Below are positions 1-11,775 of a stretch of 64,000 bases of DNA, one piece after another (positions within the stretch are counted from its first letter, which is position 1; every line of letters begins with the position of its first letter). Position numbers and translations under genes: made by a program. A model generated the notes under the pieces. That model was not told the origin of the DNA, did not search any database, and worked only from the letters and a program-made list of their open reading frames with translations. The DNA is from Amphibalanus amphitrite (Eukaryota > Arthropoda > Thecostraca > Balanomorpha > Balanidae). Location: NCBI RefSeq assembly GCF_019059575.1, contig NW_024882729.1, positions 1 through 64,000 of the forward strand, read 5' to 3'.

Positions 1-1920
1 TATCGGTCATCAAGTACCTCCTTCACCCAGGCGCACATCACCCTTGCCATATTGCAAGATCAGGAAGGAAGCATCATCAACCATCAGCTAGACAGCACAA
101 TCGTGCCACAGCACCCGATTCTGTCGCCGATCGTGCCTTTAGCGTTCGTTCGAAGTCTGCTCTGTGGTTCGACCGTCCGTTGCCGTTCGACGGCACGGCC
201 TGTGCCGACTCAGCACGACCGCCAGACGTGCGTGGGTGAGCGCGGCCCTTCCCCGACCGTCGAACGTCGAGCGCCGAGCGTCGGGCGTCGAGCGGCTACC
301 AACCGAGCGCCGGGCGAGCGGCTCCAGATCAGCCCTCACCCCGACCTTCGTAGGACAAACCTGCCTCAAAACAACCCGGTCACGTCCAGCCTGGTCAGGT
401 TAGACAGTCGAAGGAGGGCAGCAATGCGTGGAGACCAGGATTAAATAAATACCATTGAATGATAGTGTGACATACAACGTGGATCCCAACGCGATTCGGA
501 GCCTCGGACGCCACGTTGTATGATGCAGGATGCATACGATGACCTTGATGAACAAGACTGGAGCAATCGAAAACGCACTCGTAGTCATGCCAACACAATC
601 CAAGTCAACTAAGCAACAGCCCGGAAGCCCCATATCCATACAAGTTACGGGCAATATTCAGATAACCCAAACAGCTCCCGTCTACCCACACGACACAAAA
701 CACGGGACAAAGTTCGTCAAAGTCAAACAAAGTCCGATGCAGACGACGGCAGGAATCACTCAGCACCATCAGTAATATTATATAGGCCACCAGCGTTGCC
801 AAAAGTAAGCACCACAGCAAAATAAATGATTGTTTCCAAACAAACTTTGATGATGCAAGTTCCGGTTCCATTGAATATCATCGGAAATTAGTCTTTATTC
901 ATTCTCTGAGAGCCCTGTGCCTGTGCATGATGTTTTCACAATCATTATTTCTATTATGTTAGCCGAATTTCATTGCATAACACCAGCCATTTTTGGCAAC
1001 ACTTCCCGCTCTCCCCCACGCGTCCCAAACAAACTTCACTGGAGATTGCGAGTGCCAACAGCTAAAATCACTTCACGCTTACCTATACCGAGAAACTGAG
1101 GAAGCGCCATTCTCTCATATTTGCCAGGCATGTGGATGGCTTTGCCTCCACATGTGACGTAATCCATTGTGTTTTGTAATCTGTATTACACAGTACACAC
1201 TACACACCTCATGTACACAAAACACAGTAACTTAATATGCTACATCGCGTCATGGTGGATTATGTAACATGTATTGACAAAACAACGGCAGTGACTTTTT
1301 ATCCAGGTTCGTTCGTGGCACCCTCACCTCCCATGACATGCGACACCTGACGACCATTGCCTAGCTCGTGACTCATGATCCATGACACATGATATATGAC
1401 ATATGATACATGACACATGATGCTGAGCGTCCCGAGGTCGGGCTGGCGGCGGAGACCATGTGGTGGCATATTGCAGATTGTTCAGATTGATGCGGGACTT
1501 GTGACATTGAAGCAGTCTGTCTTAAAACAATGCTTACATTTTTGTTACACCACATGCTATAATTCAATATTCATCCTCGCCCACATCCTCTTTCTCCTTC
1601 TCCTTCTCTTTCTCTGTTCCCTATTACCTCGGATTACAGGCTGATGGATGACTGTGAGCAAGGCCTAGTAACGACTGCACCACGCCTAACTAAGAATTAT
1701 GCATTGGCAACGGGTTGGAATGCTTGCAGCGGCTCGCGTGCAACAAACAATGCAAACTTATGCAATGATCGTAATTTAGCAATTAGCCCTGCCCTTTGCT
1801 CGATGCCAGCGCCAACCAGGCCGAGTTGTAACTAATGCATTTGCCGTCAAAGGTTATACTGCGGGACACCGCGGTCCCAGTCCAGCGTAAAACATCAAAC
1901 TGGGACGGTTACAGCCGGTC
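1..1920. other. unassigned sequence, no gene recognised
   Basis: I see no convincing coding exon, RNA gene or terminal-repeat element here. The first 400 bases are GC-rich with a degenerate CGAGCG/CGTCGAGCG repeat around 240-310, which keeps several frames open by composition. A short ATGACACATGATA-type repeat lies at about 1,370-1,415. The short open frames look like chance. Confidence 0.5.
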
Positions 1921-2345
1921 TCTACCCAGGCAGCGGTAGCCGTGGGGTGACGGACCACCGCAGACCACCCAGCTCCGCACCACTGAACCAAGGGGCAGTG
2001 AACCAACGGTCCGCAGGACCACAGGACCACACAGCAGCCGACGCATGGACCATTCGCATCACCCGGCGCCGAACCACTGAACCAAGGGGCAGTGAACCAA
2101 CGGTCCGCAGGACCACAGAAGCCGACAGGACCGCAGGAACCAAGAGGACCACAGGAGCCATCAGGACCACAGCATGTCCGACAGGACGCGCAAAAGTCGA
2201 CAGGACGCAGGAGCCGTCAGGACCACACAGCAGCCGACACACGGACCCTTTACCGGCGGGCAAGCCGACTGCGACACACAGCCTCCATTGGACCATGCAG
2301 ACCACCCAACCGAGGAATAGCAGACCACAGGACCACTGAACCACT
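1921..2345. repeat. degenerate GGACCACAG-rich minisatellite
   Basis: The stretch is built from diverged copies of GGACCACAG, GCCGACAG and GAACCA words. A block of about 44 bp (CACTGAACCAAGGGGCAGTG and onward) occurs at 1,980 and again at 2,074, a 94-bp step. Both strands are open for about 130-148 codons, but the predicted proteins are simple Pro/Gln/Arg or Leu/Val repeats, so I treat the frames as a by-product of the repeat. Confidence 0.6.
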
Positions 2346-2919
2346 ATTAATGGATGCAGGATGCTCATTGCTCAGGCCACCAGCCCACACCCAGCCGCCA
2401 CATTTTGCCACCTACACAGCGGCCTCAGCGAAGCGTGATTTGCGAGCCACTGATGCCACACTCCTAGCAGTGAGTCCTAGCAGTGAGATATGCATCAACG
2501 GCAGACGGGATATTAGTTGAAAATTGATGACCGAATTTAAAACCTCGCCTCAGAATGAATTAGCTACACTAGCTTTTAACAGGCAGCCAGATGAGAATAA
2601 ATAAACGAATGATGAATGAATTAGTTGGGCTCTTCAATCAAGCACGTATTGTTCGCCACGGTAATTAACCCGCGCCCCACTGGGGGGGGGGGCTATTTAT
2701 AGCCCCCCCTCCCGTTTTTCTGCAATAACTTCCAAACCGCTTGACGAATCGACGCCAAACTTTCAGTACCTTCGGCTGCATCAATTTGACACCTTGTGTC
2801 AAAATTTGAACTTCGTAGCTACCATAGGTCGGCCGGAAATGACGTCAGAGTGACGTCATGTTCGTCCGATTTCGACGCAAAACATTGAACCACGGCAATC
2901 GCTCCCAAGAGCTCAGTTT

Positions 2920-4113
2920 TTAACCTTCGCCCTGGTGGGGGGGGGGGCCATTTTGGCCCCCCCCCCTGTGGTTTTTCAGCGATAACTCAGAAACCACTTG
3001 AGTTAGCGCCCTGAAACTTTGTATAGCTGTTTATTCAACATTTTTACATCATGTCCTGTTTTGGGGGGTTCGGGTCAGGTCAGGTCAGGTCACAAGGTCA
3101 CCAAAACTGACACCACCTCTAAAAAAGTTCAAAGCTCTCTCAAAGGCACAGCTTTTATCCGATCGATGTAAAATTTACAGTACTTGAAGATGTCACCCAG
3201 CTCTACAAAATGGCTATCTCGGATTTTTTTATAAATGTGACCTAAGGTCAGGTCAGGTCATCGCTGCTCCCCATTATAAGTCAATGGGAGAATCGAAAAG
3301 TAGTTGTTTTTCAGCTAAATCGGGCGTGATTGATCCTATATTTCGTTATTGAAGTGTCTTGGGTCAGCAAATCACAGCCCATGTGAAACCATTTGCTTGT
3401 GACCTCGCTGAGGTCACGCTAGGTCATCTCCCTGGTCACCAGAGGTCACCAGCGGTTTTTCTGCACTTACTTGTTATTGAATAGAGATAGAGACTCCGTT
3501 CGACGTTTATCGTGTTTGTCTCGTCAATGCGGATCGAATGATATGCAGCATGACCTATTTCGGTAAGGTCATGACCTTGACCTGAGGTCAAATTTTCAAA
3601 ATGACCTTTCGAGGTCAAGCTATATATCATTCGACGCGTCTCGACGAGCCAAGCACGATGGTGCATGAATCGTTTCTCTATTTTCTCGTGAATGCATGCT
3701 ATAGTTAAAAACATTTTCAACAAAATTTGCCAAGTTGACCTTGCATGACCTCTGTAGGCCAAACCGTTGAGCTGAGGTCAAATCTGACGAACCTTGGCGA
3801 AAGAGCTTGAAAAGAGCTATCGATTGCTTTTTTCCGCGGCTCTCTAGCTCTTCTAGTTTCCGAGCTACAGCGGAATATGTCCGGCAACACCGAAAACACT
3901 GAAATTTGACCTATGATGACCTCTAGCGACCTCAATATTGACCTTAGCGAAAAAATGACCGAAATACTTTCGAACGTACTTGTTATGGGCTTTCGTTTGC
4001 TTTTTTCCGCGTCTTCCTAGCCCTCTTCGTTTTCGAGTTAGACGGGGGGGGTCATTTTGGCCCCCCCCCACCAGGGCGAAGGTGGCTCAGACCCACACCA
4101 GGGCGCGGGTTAA
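2920..4113 (+). mobile_element. TTAA-flanked element nested in the 2,665-5,047 element
   Basis: It begins TTAACCTTCGCCCTGGTGG plus a G-run, CCATTTTGG and a C-run. It ends with the same hairpin (G-run, TCATTTTGG, C-run at about 4,044-4,070), then ACCAGGGCGAAGG and a second copy ACCAGGGCGCGGGTTAA. TTAA flanks both sides (2,920 and 4,110). The end pair matches only itself, and the outer element's ends pair only with each other, which is the reason for reading this as an insertion within an insertion. Confidence 0.7.
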
Positions 4114-4970
4114 GCTAGATCCAATTTCTTTGCATGAAAGAACTCAGAATTGACCGCGCTATCAAACTGCTATCTCGGATTTTCAAAATTTTGAAAATTT
4201 CGAAAATTTTATATAATAATATTCAAAATTTATATTTTTATATTTTTTTCAAAAAGTTTTTGACTTTTCGAAAAAAAAACGGAATATATGTGACAGAACG
4301 CATGGTTATGACTAATTCTAGCAAGTTTTAGCTAAATATCTTCAAAAATGGCCAAGTTATACGCATTATTGCAAAAAATTCACAATTATTAATTTTTCAA
4401 ATCAATTTTTCAGTACGTATTTGGCATCGTACACCAATATAAATGGCACCATCGTGTTCCTGAGCTCAAACTGCATCCAATAGACACCTTTTTTGTTGAA
4501 AAATTTCAACTTCAAAATTTGACCTTTTTTGACCTGAAAGTGACCTGACCTAAGCTAATTTCGACTCAAAATGACCTTGAATGACACAGACGACATCAAA
4601 TTCGAAACCTATGGCCTAAATGGACCATAAAACATGTGTCACGTGACCGACGCATGATATAATATTTTCGTGACCTGTGATGACCTGACCCTGACCTGAA
4701 AATCAAAGTACAAGTTTGGTACCCTCAAGGTATCTAGAGCATCTGTTCACGAGTGTGGAAACCAAAAATGAGCCTGATCTGACTTGTAAGACGGCGGCCA
4801 GAGCCAAAAATGTGAACAAGCCAAAGTGCTAATAATTTTTACTTTGACCTGACCTGTGACGTCATCGGTGACCTCGAGGTCAATGAAATTAGGTTTCGCT
4901 CGACAGTTTTTCCGGGGCTATCAGACGCCGTTTGAATTTTGACGATCGGCCCAGTAGTTTCGGAGTTAGG
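4114..4970 (+). other. interior of the outer TTAA element, AT-rich, no gene
   Basis: The stretch is AT-rich with repeated TTTTGAAAATTT words and arrays of TGACCTGACCT. The phrases GGCTATCTCGGATTTT-like and GTTTGAATTTTG recur at equivalent places in related elements further along (for example near 37,590 and 38,365). There is no long open frame. Confidence 0.6.
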
Positions 4971-5339
4971 AGGGGGGGCTATGAATAGCCCCCCCCCCCC
5001 CCCCAGTAGGGCGTGTTATACACAGACCCCAGTGGGGCGCGGGTTAAGCCTGAGATGCGGGCCTGGTGAAGGGAAAGGCCACCAAATTGAGACTGAGCCG
5101 AGTCGCGGAGCCGCTATGAAAGTTCTGATGGCGAGGTGTTTGGTGAATACCAAAGGTAAGATGTGTTCAGTTGCAGCTGTCATAAAACGGGCAGGCGGCA
5201 ATACGCTAACAGTTACGATTACGTAAGCAGGCATCCATGCATATCTAAATCTGTTTTTACTTTTTGGGACTGAACGTGGGGCCCGAGTGTTCTGCGCGGT
5301 GTATTGGGCTACTGCAGGGTGACGGTTTATTAGCGGTTT

Positions 5340-5465
5340 ATTGGCTGAACTGACCACTGACTGGTCACTCCAGGGTGGCTGGTCAGTGGTCAGTGGTGTG
5401 GCAGAACTGGAGTGGCAGAACTGACCACTGACTGGTCACTCCAGGGTGGCTGGTCAGGGGTCAGT
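5340..5465. repeat. two-copy tandem duplication, 71-bp step
   Basis: The phrase CTGACCACTGACTGGTCACT followed by CCAGGGTGGCTGGTCAG occurs at 5,348 and again at about 5,419. The flanks (5,450-5,900) remain rich in GGTCAGTG words, so this may be a decayed minisatellite. Its open frames are low in complexity and I do not call a gene. Confidence 0.6.
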
Positions 5466-5939
5466 TCTGGGTGTTCTGGTGCTCTGGGATGGGAGAAGGT
5501 CAGTGAGGATAACTATTGTGCACTGGGCCGGCAATAGGTCAGTGTGTGTGGACATTGGAGCGAGGAGGGCATTGCTGATGCAGCGGTCATTGGGCTGCTC
5601 TGGAGTGGCAGGTCAGTTCGGTGTTGTCCCGGGGTGCTGCCACGGGTTGCAGGGGAGCCAATCTGTCCGGAGCCAATAAGACGTGACCTGCAGCGGTTTG
5701 GACTGTCGCGGTCAAACCAAGCCAGTCACTCGGTCCAACCCGGCCAAACAGCCCAATCGAAGAGCGCTCCGACCGCAGCCGGAAAAACGAGCCTCAGCAC
5801 GCGACTGCCGGCGCCATCGTTCCACGCGATGGTCGGTGAGGTCAGCATCTAACCGCGCCGATCGGTCAGCATCAGCGGTCAGTTGTCAGCGATCAGCGGT
5901 CAGCAACAGTAGTCATCGATGCAGCGATTGCAATGAATT

Positions 5940-6865
5940 GTAACAAATGTGGCAAATGCAACATTCAAAGCTAAACCAATCTATTTTTCGTCTGAAGAAA
6001 TGAAAAATCGGCGGTCATAAGAAATAAAGATCATAACAAATCCACAAACCAGATCAGATTCGCAAGATGGTGGTTAAGTCCTAAGCATCTCTTGCAGCTC
6101 GGTCACGACTCTCTGATACATCACGCAAATCCAAAAATACAAGACAGTGCATGCATGTTTGAGATGTGAGCGCTCCCCACCACTTCCCAGAAAGCCTAGC
6201 GTAGTATTCACATGCGAGTGTCAATAAAAAGAAGACCGGAATCTCCTAGAGGAAACGGTCGAATGATGGGAGCGCTTACCTTGCTTCGCTAGGAAAATTA
6301 TGCCTGCAGAAAGTATGTCGATCGAATAAAAGACATGATCAAATAAATGATCGCAAATTTTAAGAATCACAATGATCACAAATATTAGGAATAACCGTGG
6401 ACGATACATCTTGGATACACCCAAGCCCTATACGAGTGAAAACCGGCAGAAGGATGTAGGTACTCTGCCCAGCTACATCATTTTCAAGCAGCCCTTTGAG
6501 GTCGCATCAACAATAAGTCTATCGTTCTTTTTTACAGCATTGTCTCCATTGTCACCATCAATTCCTGAAAACCACTCAAAGAATCGCCGCCTGTCATCGG
6601 CAGCAATAAATGTCATCTTTGTGTGGCCAGCGATTCCTGTAAAAAATGTCAGAGATGGGTTGCTTGTCCGCCAGCGTTCCTTCACGACTTCCCAGAAAGC
6701 CAGCCTGTCAGACAAGCCAGACATGTCACTGTGGTGTATCTTCGGCTGACTAGGCGCGGTACTAGCCAAAGTTATTTCCCTTCTCCCTTTCACTCCGGCT
6801 CTCTCCCTCTTCCAGCGGGGTTGGCGCAGTACGAACCGACGGGACGCAGACATACATACTAGTTT
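5940..6865. other. unassigned sequence
   Basis: The overlapping open frames at 6,372-6,749 (+) and 6,473-6,895 (-) carry no motif I recognise and no convincing codon bias, and their start and stop positions look like chance. I see no terminal repeats around the stretch. Confidence 0.4.
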
Positions 6866-7090
6866 CTCGCGTTTATCGTAACACAAGATGAACAAATTTC
6901 AATTTATCGCAACATGTTTATCGCAACATTTTTGCCTCGATTTATTGCATCATCTAGGATGTTGCAATAAACTTGTGCATCTTTTAATGAAAGGTTTTGC
7001 CTATCTAGGAAGAAAAAATTCGGATATGTTCCTTCATGGATTGAATCGCTGCGTCGCTCGCCGGTGAGGCACGGAGGTTGAGATGCTGGA
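6866..7090 (+). repeat. dispersed repeat with TTTATTGCAACA/TGTTGCAATAAA motifs, copy 1
   Basis: This stretch aligns by eye with 47,433-47,660 over about 220 bp: CGCGTTTATCGTAACACAAG against CGCGTTTGTTGTAACGCAAG, then a shared GATGAACA, TTTATYGCAACA, GTTGCAATAAACTTG and GAAAGGTTTTGC. Inverted TTTATTGCAACA/TGTTGCAATAAA words suggest a small palindromic core. The second copy abuts the end of a mariner element. Confidence 0.6.
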
Positions 7091-7221
7091 GGGACGGACA
7101 TGCAATAATTCTTGAGGTGTACCTATCAGGTGCACGATGGACAGATTCGGTGCTTATCTTACGTTTATTCGCATATTGTGGCATATGTTCCCATCAATTA
7201 ATAGTCGAAGTCGAGCACTCG

Positions 7222-8125
7222 CCGGCCAAGGGGGGGGGGGGGCGGGTGCCGCCCCCATACTTTTTTTTTGGCAATAGCTCGGAACACGCCCGCGATGGAG
7301 AGCTGAAACTTGGCATACCTGACCTTTGACTCAAGCCGGATCTTGTGAGATCAGCCGTATTTTCAGCTCAGGTCAGGTCAGTGACGTGACCTATAACATA
7401 AGTGAACCTATGCACGGTCCTCAGATGTCGCAACTTCGCAACGCCCTCAGTGCTAGAGGAACTTTCACAGGGAGATGAAACTTACGAAGATGTAAGTTTT
7501 ATCTGTGAGACCTTCAGAGGTCTCACAACTTGTATATATCTCTGATCTTTTCCTAAAGGTCACACGTGGTTAGGTCGGTTACGTGACCTCACCATTATTA
7601 AGTCAATGGGTAAATATGAAAACTGCTATTTTGGCGCCGGGAATGATCTAAAACTATCCCAAGCACATGGAATCAGGCGCATACCTAGAATTTTGCCAAG
7701 GGATGGGGGCGGAGGAATCCCGGGTGGGCTCCTTTCTACAGAGGGTCTCCTCTCTAAAGGGGCCTCCTCTCTACAGGGGGCCTCCTTTCTACAGAGGGTC
7801 TCCTCTTTACAGAGGGCCTCCTACCTTCAGAGGCCTCCTCTCTACTGAGGAGTCAGAGGGGCCCTAGCGGTCAGACACAGACACTAACGGTTATTCACAG
7901 GAGGCCCCAGGAAGTAAGAAGGACCCTAGCTGTCACTTGTCAGGCTGGTCAGAGGGCCCTGATTGTCCTGACGTGTTTTTTTTTGGGGGGGGGGGGATTC
8001 CCGTGAATTTCGTTCGCCTCCGACGTGATTTTAACCAACGTGGACCTTCGGCCCACGGGGCCCTGATTCCATCTGGGGCCTCCTAAAAAACCCAAGGGGG
8101 GGGGGGCGGACGCCCCCCGTTGGGT
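7222..8125. mobile_element. fragments of G/C-tract elements and a GGGCCTCCT minisatellite
   Basis: A G-run, CGGGTGCCG and CCCCC near 7,230-7,256, followed by TTTTTGGCAATAGCTCGG, resembles the left subterminal region of the TTAA elements. At about 7,720-7,865 there are repeats of GAGGGTCTCCTCTCTACA and GGGGCCTCC. At 8,090-8,130 a G-run, CGGACG and CCCCCC lie beside GGGTACGTCCCTGC, a phrase typical of another inverted-repeat element end. I cannot pair these ends confidently. Confidence 0.4.
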
Positions 8126-8407
8126 ACGTCCCTGCATGGAATCGTGATTTCATGCACTCCTTGCAAGGTCCGATGCTTCACTATTGCATTGTTGACCTTG
8201 CGTGACGTCATTTACGACGTCACTAGGGTCATAAGAGTTTTTCGTCAATAACTCCCGATCAAATTTAAGTAGAGAGTCGGGAAAGACACCATTGGACTCG
8301 GGAAGACCTGCAGAATCGAATGCTATGCAATATGATATCCTTTGATCAACTTCGTGACTTGAGGCCTGAGGGGCTCCATGACCTGACCTTGACTCGAGGT
8401 CTACACC

Positions 8408-8830
8408 TTAACCCGGCCGGGCCCGGGGGGTAATCCCAACCACCGCAGCCCGGGGGGCGTTTTTCGCCCCCCCCCTGTCTAACTCCGTAAATAAGGGAGC
8501 TACGGTAACAGAAGCGATACCAAACGAAAGGTCCTTACGAGACGATTCTAAAGCACCTAAAATTTTGACCTCAGGTCAATTTTCAAGGTCAGAGGTCAAG
8601 GTCAAAGGCAAAAACCGGCACATGTGTAGTGATCTCAAAGTAAGCCTTCTAGAGGACGGCAGGCCGCAGGCAGCATCAAACCGGAAAAATTGGGTGTCAA
8701 ACGAAAGAAGAGAACCTGAGGATTTCGAAAATGTGCTCAAAATCAAAGGTCAAGGTCAATGTCACGCTGAAAAAAAACGACGCGAGCCCATGTGTAACGA
8801 GAGAGGCGATACGCCATTCGAAGTGGAGTA
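8408..8830 (-). mobile_element. truncated TTAA-type element, reversed
   Basis: It starts TTAACCCGGCCGGGCCCGG, with a second partial copy (GCAGCCCGGGG) about 33 bp on and a G-run/CGTTTTTCG/C-run hairpin. The doubled end is what the right side of the other TTAA elements shows, so this copy is reversed. Inside are GACCTCAGGTCAATTTTCAA and a run of GGTCA words. A related stretch occurs at about 60,670-60,730. No matching far end was found. Confidence 0.5.
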
Positions 8831-8979
8831 AAGCGTGCTTCAATCCAAGATAAATAAAATCAATCAAATCACATAAATTCAATCCAAGCACATACAAATA
8901 AAATGTTTGTAAGGTGCCGAAGTTCAATGGACCATTTCTGCGGTCAATAATGAAGGCAATATGACGATAAAGTCCAACT

Positions 8980-9390
8980 GAGATAATCGTTGGCACGGAT
9001 GTGGCCAAAATCGGGCACGAGCAGGACCAGAATTTGGCGCAACTGTATATCACGAACGGGATCCAATGCTGGAACGAACGGCATCAGCGTCAGGCTCAGC
9101 ACCATAAGCTGGTACAAATGGTGAGGCAATTCAGGCTCGAACTACAGAACAGTCAAGCATAACTAGTAACTACCGTAATCTAACACGAACAGTTATGAGA
9201 CCCGGCACCAGAACCTGGTACAAACGGCACCATTTTGGACTGGAGAGCGTACCGTCACCAGGCACGAACGGTTCCAGAATATGGCGCGATGGTATGTACA
9301 TCAGGAAAGAACGTTACCATAACCTGGCACGAACGACATAGGATCAACCATGGAGACCAGAATCAGACACGAACGGTAAAACATAATGGA
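8980..9390. repeat. degenerate minisatellite with ACGAACGG words
   Basis: The phrases GGCACGAACGG, ACCAGAAT and GGTACAAACGGCACC recur roughly every 40-55 bp with heavy divergence. No coding sequence is supported. Confidence 0.45.
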
Positions 9391-9403
9391 CAATAACGGG
9401 TAT

Positions 9404-9590
9404 GCAACGGCGCAGAGCAGTTGAGAGGCCACCAGCGGCGTCCGGCAGGAGCCGAGCCGGTCGGCCAGCGCGCCGTCGAGCCGCGGGCTGGCGCCGCCCG
9501 TCAGCGCCAGCCCCGCCTGCAGCTCGCCCACCGACGGGCTCCGTGTGGACATGTGCAGCGTCACGCCAACGGCAGCATGCCGCTACGGTG
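9404..9590 (-). CDS. possible single exon of an unknown gene (weak)
   Basis: Read on the minus strand from about 9,590 the frame gives HAAVGVTLHMSTRSPSVGEL and continues to LGSCRTPLVAS. Third codon positions are almost all G or C over about 45 codons, and this bias stops near 9,410 where the sequence turns AT-richer. A possible acceptor (CCGTAG) sits directly upstream of the frame at about 9,585, where the frame otherwise has a stop. There is no strong donor, no recognised domain and no neighbouring exon that I can join to it. GC-rich repeats close by make chance openness a real alternative. Confidence 0.25.
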
Positions 9591-9657
9591 CAAAAAGGTT
9601 CATTTTCTGACGACTGACAGTGTATTTCAATAAGGACACAAAAATGCAGCTGCCGGA

Positions 9658-10260
9658 CTGGCCACCCTTTGCCGACCACACATGGACCGACGGCATCGGG
9701 CGCTGCCACTGGACCCTAGCACAGACTCGATCGGATCAACACAATCTTACACCAGGCACACAACACACAACGGATCATGGTACTCAAGTCCGTGCCATCG
9801 GTGTCACTCAACAAAAACGGTGCTTCTGTCTCAATGTAAACTCAATGTATGTACTTACTGACGCCGCGGGCGGCTCCGGGCCGCGAGTCCCATCCGGACC
9901 CAACCCAGCACAGCCCAGCCCCCGGCCCGATTCAGCCCTATCACCGGGCACCGCTGCCAGTGCCGAACAGGGAAGGACGGACACCAGAGAACAACTGATG
10001 ACAACGGACTTACGAGAACTTACAGCATCGAAACCATTATGAGGAAACACGTTATCGAGATACACAACAACCCATACACACTTCACACGCCATCTTGACG
10101 CTCACGACTCCGACGTACGCTAGGCCGCTGGCCACCCTTTGCCGACCACACATGGACCGACGGCATCGGGCGCTGCCACTGGACCCTAGCACAGACTCGA
10201 TCGGATCAACACAATCACTAGACTTACACCAGGCACACGAGACACAACCGAACATGGTAC
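9658..10260 (+). repeat. large tandem duplication, about 470-bp step
   Basis: The stretch CTGGCCACCCTTTGCCGACC through ACTCGATCGGATCAACACAA at about 9,658-9,745 is repeated nearly unchanged at about 10,130-10,217. After each copy come ACACCAGGCACAC, a CATGGTAC phrase and GTCCGTGCCATCGGT. The GACGCCGCGGGCGGC and GTCCGGACCCAACCCAG blocks at about 9,862 and 10,592 belong to the same duplicated landscape. Confidence 0.75.
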
Positions 10261-10454
10261 ATGCGTCCGTGCCATCGGTATCACGCAGCAAAAACGGTGC
10301 CTCTGACTTCTGAGCTTGATAACCAAACTCAACAAAAACGGTGCTTCAGAGCTTGACAACCAAACACCGGACACGGCCAGCAGGACCTACTGCAGCGCCT
10401 CGAGCGATCCTGACATAGGCCATGTGGCGGCTGTTCACTGGCTGCCACAGAGAG

Positions 10455-10610
10455 CACTGCTGACGTCGCGGGCGGCATCGGGGCGCGGGCAGGCACATGT
10501 ATTGTCGCCGCGGGCGGCATCGGGGCGCGGGCAGACACATGTATTGTCGCCGCGGGCGGCATTGGGGCGCGGGCAGACACATGTATTTGACGCCGCGGGC
10601 GGCGCCGGTC
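10455..10610 (+). repeat. 45-bp tandem repeat, about 3.5 units
   Basis: The unit is GCCGCGGGCGGCATCGGGGC followed by GCGGGCAGACACATGTATT and GTC, seen at about 10,465, 10,508, 10,553 and 10,590 with few changes. The length is a multiple of three, which explains the open frames on both strands. Confidence 0.8.
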
Positions 10611-11154
10611 CCCAAGTCCCGTCCGGACCCAACCCAGAACAGCCCGGCCCGGCCGCTCCAGCAGCTCACTCCTGAGGGCAGGGACCACCGAACTGATGTT
10701 AGTTACGCCGTGAAATCGGACGGAGTCATGGAGCTATGTGAAGGAAATACAATATTGAGCCTATTACGGTTTTCAAAAGCGTTTTTTCAGCGACGCGCTA
10801 GCTCCACCAGGGGCGAAACGGCGAGGGGGTCGTAGTACCCCCCTCGGCCGGCGCGTATGTAGAAAACCAATAGGTCCGGCGAGGGTTAATACCGCTGGAA
10901 TTTGGCTTATTGAAGTAAAAAAATGCGGTTGGAGCTCTGCTGGCTCCAGTTCTATGAACTCAAAAATAGGTCACCTTATCCACACTTACATAGTTATGAC
11001 AATGAACATTGAAGAACTAACTGACGATTGACTCAGTTAGTATCAAGGAGGAATCATCCCTTGCACGCCTAAAATAAGCAACCGAATATAGCGCATCGCA
11101 ACAAACATACGCGCCAAGTACAAAGAAGTGCATCAATACATTGTCAATACTTAC

Positions 11155-11330
11155 TGCCTTCTGTTTAAGTTTGTACATCTTGCATCTTATGTCATTCAGA
11201 TTATGGCCGTTGAACGGCTCCCTCTTGTACAGGTCTCTGAGGTCATCCATACTGGGTACCCGCCCACCGCGGGCTTTCAGTATCGCCCGCAGTCTCTGCA
11301 CTTCGGGCACAGACCACTTTACATATCGCT
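11155..11330 (-). CDS. exon 3 of the recombinase-domain gene: Myb/SANT-like segment
   Basis: A strong acceptor (TTATTTTTTCAG) ends at 11,331, and a consensus donor (GCA|GTAAGT) follows 11,155. The reading frame gives RYVKWSVPEVQRLRAILKAR, then GGRVPSMDDLRDLY, then FNGHNLNDIRCKMYKLKQKA. The Trp, the charged helices and the final basic Cys-Lys-x-x-Lys helix look like a Myb/SANT-type DNA-binding fold; that reading is by eye. The exon is entered in phase 1, matching the phase in which exon 2 leaves (G + AG gives Glu). It leaves in phase 0, so more coding sequence probably lies at lower coordinates. Without splicing, the frame runs on to a stop at 11,017. Joining it to the exons 7.8 kb away is inference. 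Confidence 0.6.
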
Positions 11331-11775
11331 CTGAAAAAATAAAGAAATGTTAACCCTGTTATACGCCTTGACTAGCCTGAGGCAAGTTTTTTACCAGCGC
11401 CGTGACGCTCTTCCAATCACAATACATCGATGGAAGGACAAGGGTGCATTCACAACCTTTCTAGTCAGGTAATGGGCCGCCCTACAGTTATACACGTTGT
11501 CAAAGGTGAAAATTATTCTATTGTGACACCGTTGACGAACTTCCTGATAGACAAAAAGGTAAAACACAACCAATTACTGGTTGCTTTAAATGATTTTCTC
11601 ACAGCACAAAATATTTAACCTCAGGCCATCACCTTTGTTTCAAAGAGTTAACTTTCTAATTACATACTTATTCGGAAACACTGACGCCCGGTGTGATACC
11701 GACTTTACATCTGTTATACCCGCATGATATACTTTCGTCTGCTCCGGGTGATTTAGTGATAAATAGCAGACATGG

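Larger units (their letters stand above)
2665..5047 (+). mobile_element. TTAA-flanked non-autonomous DNA element with G/C-tract hairpins (outer copy)
   Basis: The left end is TTAA followed by CCCGCGCCCCACTGG, then a G-run, CTATTTATAG and a C-run that can fold back. The right end has the matching hairpin (G-run, CTATGAATAG, C-run at about 4,971-5,004), then AGTAGGGCGTG and, 27 bp on, AGTGGGGCGCGGGTTAA. TTAA at 2,665-2,668 and 5,044-5,047 would be the target duplication. The interior has many TGACCT/AGGTCA words and no open frame for a transposase. A second element (2,920-4,113) is inserted within it. A 4-bp TTAA duplication with CCC ends suggests piggyBac-type mobilisation; that assignment is inference. 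Confidence 0.75.

Noticed and set aside
5119..5160. Possible first exon MKVLMARCLVNTK followed by a good donor (AAAG|GTAAGATG)
   Set aside because: The donor is attractive, but the coding piece is 13 codons, with no second exon, promoter or homologue.
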